12,788 bases of DNA, taken from JBAXGW01 sp037139195. GTDB lineage: Bacteria > Bacteroidota > Bacteroidia > Bacteroidales > JAHJDW01. The stretch is from contig JBAXGW010000090.1 in the NCBI GenBank assembly GCA_037139195.1, positions 1 to 12,788 of the forward strand, written 5' to 3'. This document shows positions 8,206 through 12,788 of the stretch, piece by piece. The notes under the pieces are model-generated. The model was not told the origin of the DNA, searched no databases, and worked only from the letters and a program-made list of their open reading frames with translations. Every line of letters begins with the position of its first letter. Positions within the stretch are counted from its first letter, which is position 1. A program made the translations under genes and the position numbers.

Positions 8206-8213
8206 CAAAGATA
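8206..8213 (-). promoter_or_regulatory. Candidate -7 promoter box of the FISUMP lipoprotein gene
   Basis: TATCTTTG on the minus strand matches TAnnTTTG and ends 21 bases upstream of the ATG (8184-8182), which would give a very short leader. No TTG -33 element is found. The remaining divergent intergenic region (8214-8349) holds only AT-rich sequence, and no consensus promoter facing right was seen. Confidence 0.5.
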
Positions 8214-8349
8214 AATAAATAATTATATACTACGAGTAAAATATCTTTTTAAAACAGAAAACATTTTTTTTAACGAGTTGCTTTTCTTAGCTCAACATAA
8301 TAATCATTTTGTTTTTTTTTGGAATAAAACAAAACAATCTTTCTAATTA

Positions 8350-9139
8350 ATTCCTAAAGAAAATAATAGTGCAACAAATGGCGGTGGTGGTATTTATTGC
8401 GACTACACCTATAGTCGTCCATATATTAACAACAATTCAATATCGAATAACAATGCATCAATGGGTGGAGCAATATATTGTACCTTATATAGCAGCCTTA
8501 CTATTCGAAATTCAATAATATGGGGCAATACAGCAAGCGTAAGCGGAAATCAAATATATTTATCAGATGAAAACAGCGACCCTGATTTCTATTTTTGTAA
8601 CATACAAGGCGGTAAAACAGCAATTGGTCTTAATAGTAGTGGAATTTTTTACACAGGAATTTATCAAAATAATATTGACACTTTGCCTTTATTTGTTTCC
8701 CCATCACTGGGAACAGGGACTGATTATAATGGAGCAACTAGCAATTGGTCTTTGCAATCATTATCACCATGCATAAATTCCGGATCACCCGATACTACTG
8801 GGTTCAATCTATCTACAACGGATATTATTGGAAATCCGCGAATAATAAACAATAGAATTGATTTGGGAGCTTATGAATACTCGTCTAATAATTCCATTTT
8901 CGAAGCAAAGTCTAGTAAAATAAATGTTAACCCAAATCCTTTTAGCAACAGTATAGCAATTGAAACTCTGAAACAGTCTGAAATTGAACTATTAAATATT
9001 AATGGACAAATTATTAAAACAACAGACAGTAGTAACTTAACAACTATAATGGAGTTAGGATATTTGCCAACGTGGAGTTTATATTATGAAAGCAAAAACC
9101 GATACAGAAATTATTTTTATTAAAATTATAAAAGAATAG
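8350..9139 (+). pseudogene. Remnant of a T9SS-secreted parallel beta-helix / choice-of-anchor Q protein
   Basis: An open frame runs from just after a stop at 8344-8346 and already encodes beta-helix repeats before any ATG (NNSATNGGGGIYC from about 8362, NNNSISNNNASMGGAIYC, RNSIIWGNTA). The first ATG, at 8461, is therefore internal and the N-terminal part is missing. A choice-of-anchor Q segment follows (SPCINSGSP, DIIGNPRIINNRIDLGAYEY). The start of a type A sorting domain comes next (VNPNPFSNSI, ELLNINGQIIKT), which would send the protein through the T9SS for surface attachment. The frame then shifts: at about 9070-9073 one extra base breaks the domain, and the open frame ends at 9123. Reading one base later from 9074 restores GVYIMKAKTDTEIIFIKIIKE with a stop at 9137-9139, the normal end of such domains. 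Loss at both ends indicates a decayed gene; a sequencing error could explain only the frameshift. Confidence 0.82.
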
Positions 9140-9140
9140 T

Positions 9141-9159
9141 TTATCAATACGCTTGATAA
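9141..9159 (+). terminator. Stem-loop right after the beta-helix remnant
   Basis: TTATCAA (9141-9147) pairs with TTGATAA (9153-9159) around the 5-base loop TACGC, one base after the original stop of the broken gene. The position suits a terminator of the ancestral gene, but there is no T-run after it. Confidence 0.35.
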
Positions 9160-9213
9160 TATTAGCATTTAACTGTGTTGAAAATGATAACTGTAACTAA
9201 ATAAAATAACACC

Positions 9214-10068
9214 ATGATTCTTTTTCGATTTATGTTTAGTTTTATGGCTATTTTCATTATCACCCAAACATTTGGACAAAACGCTCAATTAGAAGGGAAT
9301 TGGCAGGGAATACTCATACAACCAAAAGGAGATTCGACGGAAAATTATGCATATTGGATTGAAATCCATCAAACTGGTGATTCAATAAAGGGCTATGCTC
9401 GTTCTGAATTAGCAAACACTCCTTTTTATGCAATTATAGAGCTTAATGGAGTTTTATTGAATGATAAAATTACTTTTTTTCAAACTAAAATCAAAGTAAG
9501 TAATAATAGACCTAAATATACTTGGTGTATAATTCAAGGAAATTTGATTTTGAATAAAATTGACTATTCTTTAAAAGGAACTTGGACTTCATCAACTTGT
9601 GGCTCGGGAAGTATTTTGTTATATAAGAGTTTAAAACAACTCAATATGGGCACTACACTCACAACAAAATACAACAACATCAATCAATTAGAGGAAAAAC
9701 TGAAAATTAAAGAAAACATTAAAGGAACAAAGATTGTTTTATCTAAAGTATTTTTTGATGTAAACAAATCAACAGTAAGCTCCATATCCGCAAATGAATT
9801 ATCAGAGATTGTGGCTTTATTAAGCAAATACCAAACATTAAAAGTAAATATCCAAGGACATACAGATAACACTGGCAATGACGAGTTGAACATGAAACTT
9901 TCATATAATAGGGCGAAAGAGATATACAACTATTTATTAAATAATAAAATAGACATATCTAGATTAACTTATGAGGGCTACGGAAAATCTAGACCAATTT
10001 CAAGCAATAAAACCGAAACAGGCAAAGCAAAAAACAGAAGAGTAGAAATTGAAATTGTACAACAATGA
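9214..10068 (+). CDS. OmpA-family protein with an N-terminal beta-rich domain
   Basis: A 284-residue exported protein. The signal peptide is at 1-22 (hydrophobic MFSFMAIFIITQTFG, cleavage near Gln22). Residues about 25-138 form a beta-rich domain that begins LEGNWQGILIQP and ends KGTWTSSTCGSGSILLYK; the opening G-x-W and the strand pattern recall small lipocalin-like barrels, but I cannot name the family. After a linker (about 140-172) comes a full OmpA C-terminal domain (174-284). It has VFFDVNKSTV (179-188), GHTDNTG (215-221) with Asp218, LSYNRA (229-234) with Arg233, YEGYGKSRP and NRRVEI; Asp218 and Arg233 are the residues expected to grip diaminopimelate in peptidoglycan. The protein probably sits in the periplasm or outer membrane, tethered to the wall. 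The start was taken at the first ATG of the signal peptide; there is no Shine-Dalgarno and no consensus promoter box in the 74-base upstream gap. Confidence 0.88.
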   Translation: MILFRFMFSFMAIFIITQTFGQNAQLEGNWQGILIQPKGDSTENYAYWIEIHQTGDSIKGYARSELANTPFYAIIELNGVLLNDKITFFQTKIKVSNNRPKYTWCIIQGNLILNKIDYSLKGTWTSSTCGSGSILLYKSLKQLNMGTTLTTKYNNINQLEEKLKIKENIKGTKIVLSKVFFDVNKSTVSSISANELSEIVALLSKYQTLKVNIQGHTDNTGNDELNMKLSYNRAKEIYNYLLNNKIDISRLTYEGYGKSRPISSNKTETGKAKNRRVEIEIVQQ

Positions 10069-10118
10069 TAATAAAACATAAAAAAACCTCTAACTAAACA
10101 ACAAAATTACCATAAGAT

Positions 10119-10141
10119 CTTCAAGGCATTAAAACTTGAAG
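10119..10141 (+). terminator. Stem-loop downstream of the OmpA-family gene
   Basis: CTTCAAG (10119-10125) pairs with CTTGAAG (10135-10141) around a 9-base loop, 50 bases after the stop. It lies before the promoter of the next gene, so it is placed where a terminator would be, but no T-run follows it. Confidence 0.35.
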
Positions 10142-10170
10142 GTATATTAATATTAAAACAACACCTTCTT

Positions 10171-10201
10171 TTGTTCTTTTTTATTTTAATTTGTAATTTT
10201 G
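10171..10201 (+). promoter_or_regulatory. Promoter of the GNAT acetyltransferase gene
   Basis: TTG at 10171-10173 and TAATTTTG at 10194-10201 are spaced by 20 bases and match the Bacteroidota -33 and -7 elements. The start site would be near 10207, giving a leader of about 110 bases that contains the stem-loop at 10224-10251. Confidence 0.6.
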
Positions 10202-10223
10202 ACTTTATAAAAGACGTTCAACA

Positions 10224-10251
10224 TGTTTGCTGCATATACGCATTGCAAACA
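10224..10251 (+). other. Stem-loop in the leader of the GNAT gene
   Basis: TGTTTGC (10224-10230) pairs with GCAAACA (10245-10251). Inside, TGC (10231-10233) and GCA (10240-10242 region) extend the stem past a two-base bulge, leaving a loop of about 6. It is moderately GC-rich for this window and sits about 17 bases after the predicted transcription start. It could be a leader RNA structure or a protein-binding palindrome. Confidence 0.4.
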
Positions 10252-10319
10252 CCTCAATATTTGATTATTGATTTTGGATGCTAAACTGATTACAGAACAA
10301 AAGACAGAGTATAAAATTC

Positions 10320-10883
10320 ATGATCACGGATTTTGAAAAGACAGAAATTAAAGATATTATTCATATTTCTGATAGATTTATAGGTGAGAATTTTCAAACT
10401 TTTCATTCAGTAGAAAATTATCTTAAAAATAAAAAAAACATATTGAAGGTTTATCGGGTTAATAATAAAATAGTAGGCTTTATCAAAGGCAAGGTAATCA
10501 AAAGCAATTTATTACAAGATACACTTCTAAAAACGAATCAAATAATAATTGACGATTTATCTTGCAATGAATATGTGGGGTATTTTGAAACCATTTGCGT
10601 TAAAGAAACATTTAGAAGAAAAAAAATTGCAACAGATTTGCTATTAGATTTAATAGCTTCTTTGAAAAAAATTGAACCAATAAATATCGTTTATTCAACT
10701 GTATGGAAAACAAGTGATGGAACAAATGCTAAAAAATTAGTTGAAAATATCGACTTTAAAATCGTTTCAGAAATCCCCGACTATTGGCACGATGATTCAA
10801 TAGCTAAAAACTACAAATGTCCAAAGTGCAATTTGCCTCCCTGCAAATGTTCGATGCTGTTTTACAAACTAGAAATAATATAA
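10320..10883 (+). CDS. GNAT-family N-acetyltransferase with a C-terminal cysteine cluster
   Basis: A 187-residue cytoplasmic protein with the GNAT layout. Strands with KVYRVNNKIVGFIKGKV lie at about 43-59, and the acetyl-CoA-binding region is FETICVKETFRRKKIATDLL (89-108). There the usual R/QxxGxG/A loop reads RRKKIA, with Lys in the glycine position. A typical late element follows (STVWKTSDGTNAKKLVENIDFKIV, roughly 126-149). The protein would transfer an acetyl group from acetyl-CoA to an amine; the acceptor is unknown. The end carries CPKCNLPPCKC (167-177), four cysteines spaced like a small metal-binding knuckle. The gene stands alone with its own promoter (10171-10201). A T6 run at 10918-10923 after an AT palindrome may end its transcript. 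It is rich in Lys, Asn and Ile codons, like the rest of this AT-rich window. Confidence 0.85.
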   Translation: MITDFEKTEIKDIIHISDRFIGENFQTFHSVENYLKNKKNILKVYRVNNKIVGFIKGKVIKSNLLQDTLLKTNQIIIDDLSCNEYVGYFETICVKETFRRKKIATDLLLDLIASLKKIEPINIVYSTVWKTSDGTNAKKLVENIDFKIVSEIPDYWHDDSIAKNYKCPKCNLPPCKCSMLFYKLEII

Positions 10884-10935
10884 ACTTCTCGTAAGTCAAT
10901 ATATTAATATACAGACGTTTTTTATACTCTACATT

Positions 10936-10965
10936 TTGTCAAATCATCTCTTTTTAATAAATTTG
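10936..10965 (+). promoter_or_regulatory. Promoter of the large propeller protein gene
   Basis: TTG (10936-10938, in TTTTG) and TAAATTTG (10958-10965) are separated by 19 bases, a full match to the Bacteroidota -33/-7 consensus. Transcription would start near 10971, about 45 bases before the ATG at 11017. Confidence 0.72.
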
Positions 10966-11016
10966 TAGATAATTCAAAAAAAAAGTTTACACGACTTATT
11001 TCAAAACTCCCAACTC

Positions 11017-12788
11017 ATGAAAAAAACAATCATTATTTCAATCGCTCTATGCTTGCTTTCAATTAGCACATTTGCTCAGTGGAATCAGCAAATTTCAAAC
11101 ACTCCTAGCGATTTAAATGGTATATTTTTTTTAAGTTCCGATACTGGCTTTGCAGTTGGCAATGATGGCGCTTTTATAAAAACAACTAATGGAGGAGCTA
11201 ATTGGACTATGGGAAATTCTGGAATCACTCAAAAGATTAATTCAGTATTTTTCCTTAATAGCAACATTGGCTTTGCCACATGTACTGAAGGAATAATTAT
11301 AAAAACAATTAATGGAGGAACTAACTGGTCAACCTATAATTGCGGAACCACAAATTCAATTAATGCTATTCGCTTCACTGACAATAGCAATGGTTTTGCA
11401 GTTGGCGATGGTGGTATAATCTTATACACAACAAATGCTGGCGCAAATTGGAATGCTCAAACAAGCAATACCACTCAAAATCTTAATGCTATATTTTCAA
11501 TCAACAACCAGACTATTGTTACTGTTGGAGCAAATGGAGTAATATTAAAAACAATTAATGCAGGCTCCACATGGACTAGTATGCCCAGTGGAATAAGCAA
11601 TATATTTAAATCGGTATATTTTACCGATGCAAATACAGGCTACGTTGTTGGAACCTCTGGAAAAGTATTAAAAACTACAAATGGCGGTAGCACTTGGAGT
11701 CAGAAAGTTAGTGGCTGTGTAAACAATTTACATTCAGTTTATTTTACTAGCTCAAATGTTGGTTATGCATCAGGTGCAAGTGGAAAAATCATAAAAACCA
11801 ATGATGGCGGAACAAGCTGGATTTCGCTTGTCAGCGGAATCAGCTACGACATAAATAGCATTCACTTTCCTGCAACTGACACTGGATATGCAGCTTGTGT
11901 GGGTGGGATCATTCTTAAAACCACAAATGGAGGTCTTACTCCTCCATCTATCACTTACCAAACACCGTCACAAGCTCGAAAACGGGGAAATAGTATTAGT
12001 TTAAAAGTATCGAGCTACGGAACAAACCCATTGTCATTCCAATGGAAACTAAATGGCAATATTTTACAAAACAAAATTGATTCAGTACTAACTATTTCGA
12101 GCATCGACTTTAATAATGAAGGTTATTACACTTGTGAAGTAACGAATATGTTGCGCACGGTCGTTTCCGATTCAATTGAATTAACAATAAGCGATAATAT
12201 TGAACTTATTGGCGACTCAGTTTTTTTTAGTATAAATAATACAATGGGAACAGTCCAATGGCAATCTTCAATAGATACATTAAATTGGATAGATATTCCA
12301 AATGCAAATTCAAGCATGTTTGCATTCAAATCTGTTCATGTTGATTCTGGCAAAAAATTCTATAGAGCAAAAATAACCGACCCCAATTGTCCTATTGCGG
12401 GACCTTACTATTCTAAGATAATTAGAAATAGAATTGTTGAAAACGCTAATGAAGTTCCAGTAGGAGCAAACTATCATGGGGGAATTGTTTTTTCAATAGA
12501 CGGAAGCGGAAATGGATTAATTGCAGCTCCAACAGACCAAAGCAGTAGTGTTGAATGGGGTTGTATGGGTATTTCTATTCCTGACAATTCTGCATTTAAT
12601 GGAGCAATTAACACTGTAGATATTATTTCAGCATGTGCCACACGCCCTATTGCAGCTAGCATTTGTGATACTTTAAATTTAATGAGTTATGACGATTGGT
12701 TTCTTCCTGCTCAATATCAACTTCAGGAATTACTAAAACTGGGTATCCCCTTTACTCATCTAATATTATTTCGATTTTACTATCATTA
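11017..12788 (+). CDS. Large secreted seven-bladed YCF48-like propeller protein with Ig-like and Lcl/DUF1566 domains (3' end outside window)
   Basis: The frame is open from the ATG at 11017 to the window edge (590 codons). A signal peptide opens it (MKKTI, hydrophobic core, STFA, cleavage near 20-21). Residues about 28-307 hold seven repeats of the YCF48/BNR type, each with GFAVG...G.I.KTTNGG..W; the Trp residues fall at 63, 104, 145, 186, 227 and 268, exactly 41 apart, and the seventh copy ends in TTNGGLTPP without the Trp. This predicts a seven-bladed propeller. An Ig-like domain follows (about 309-392: FQWKLNGN, EGYYTCEVTN), then a second beta module (about 393-470: VQWQSSIDTLNWIDIP, FYRAKITD). 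Residues from about 486 are an Lcl/DUF1566 domain (GGIVFSIDGSGNGLIAAPTDQ region, EWGCMG, DDWFLPAQYQLQELL). The likely role is surface adhesion or binding; the C-terminus, possibly with a T9SS sorting signal, is not seen. The last codons (after about 12750) no longer resemble the family. Confidence 0.85.
   Translation, partial: MKKTIIISIALCLLSISTFAQWNQQISNTPSDLNGIFFLSSDTGFAVGNDGAFIKTTNGGANWTMGNSGITQKINSVFFLNSNIGFATCTEGIIIKTINGGTNWSTYNCGTTNSINAIRFTDNSNGFAVGDGGIILYTTNAGANWNAQTSNTTQNLNAIFSINNQTIVTVGANGVILKTINAGSTWTSMPSGISNIFKSVYFTDANTGYVVGTSGKVLKTTNGGSTWSQKVSGCVNNLHSVYFTSSNVGYASGASGKIIKTNDGGTSWISLVSGISYDINSIHFPATDTGYAACVGGIILKTTNGGLTPPSITYQTPSQARKRGNSISLKVSSYGTNPLSFQWKLNGNILQNKIDSVLTISSIDFNNEGYYTCEVTNMLRTVVSDSIELTISDNIELIGDSVFFSINNTMGTVQWQSSIDTLNWIDIPNANSSMFAFKSVHVDSGKKFYRAKITDPNCPIAGPYYSKIIRNRIVENANEVPVGANYHGGIVFSIDGSGNGLIAAPTDQSSSVEWGCMGISIPDNSAFNGAINTVDIISACATRPIAASICDTLNLMSYDDWFLPAQYQLQELLKLGIPFTHLILFRFYYH

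Noticed and set aside
8307..8334. 9-bp inverted repeat TTTTGTTTT / AAAACAAAA in the divergent intergenic region
   Set aside because: It is built almost only of homopolymer runs, which are common in this AT-rich sequence, and no transcript is known to end there.
10215..10260. Integron attC-like site (GTTCAAC fits the RYYYAAC core, with a hairpin next to it)
   Set aside because: No matching GTTRRRY core was found at the required distance on the other side, and no integrase or cassette array is present.
11770..12662. Three minus-strand frames of 62-67 codons
   Set aside because: All are antisense to the continuous propeller/Ig/Lcl reading frame, which shows clear repeat and domain structure.
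1..12788. CRISPR arrays, tRNA or rRNA genes, insertion sequences, phage genes
   Set aside because: No spaced direct repeats, RNA-gene signatures, transposase or integrase motifs were seen on either strand.

Overview
The window looks like a chromosomal segment from a member of the Bacteroidota. It is AT-rich. Several genes are preceded by the Bacteroidota-type promoter (-7 box TAnnTTTG, in the best cases with a TTG about 19-20 bases upstream), and Shine-Dalgarno sequences are not evident. The protein families also fit this phylum: a putative porin, a GlmU-like sugar nucleotidyltransferase, a FISUMP-domain lipoprotein, a type IX secretion (T9SS) sorting domain, and a YCF48-type propeller joined to an Lcl/DUF1566 domain. 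Genus cannot be read from the sequence, and no mobile element, CRISPR array, tRNA or rRNA was seen.

Layout: everything from 1 to about 8184 is on the minus strand and everything after about 8350 is on the plus strand, so 8185-8349 is a divergent intergenic region. The left half holds a strong leftward promoter for an unseen gene (48-78), an outer-membrane putative porin (173-2020), Lon protease (2119-4566), and a tight two-gene unit in which a GlmU-like nucleotidyltransferase (5990-7189) is followed 6 bases later by a CPA-type cation/proton antiporter (4748-5983) that ends at a clear intrinsic terminator (4650-4691). Next comes a FISUMP lipoprotein (7471-8184) with a charged tail behind the lipid cysteine that suggests surface display.

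The right half begins with a decayed gene (about 8350-9139): the C-terminal part of a parallel beta-helix, choice-of-anchor Q protein with a T9SS sorting domain broken by a one-base frameshift. It is followed by an OmpA-family protein with a novel-looking N-terminal domain (9214-10068), a GNAT acetyltransferase with a cysteine-rich tail (10320-10883), and the first 590 codons of a large secreted protein (11017 to the window end). That protein has a seven-bladed propeller with an exact 41-residue period, Ig-like modules and an Lcl/DUF1566 domain.

The left side mixes housekeeping functions (proteolysis, envelope sugar metabolism, ion homeostasis) with outer-membrane transport. The right side is a run of cell-envelope and secreted proteins. 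I found no convincing new multi-gene system. The most interesting items are the exact-period propeller fused to Ig and Lcl modules, the frameshifted T9SS remnant, the palindrome at the lon start, the possible 14-codon leader ORF overlapping the porin start, and the candidate surface-export signal on the FISUMP lipoprotein.
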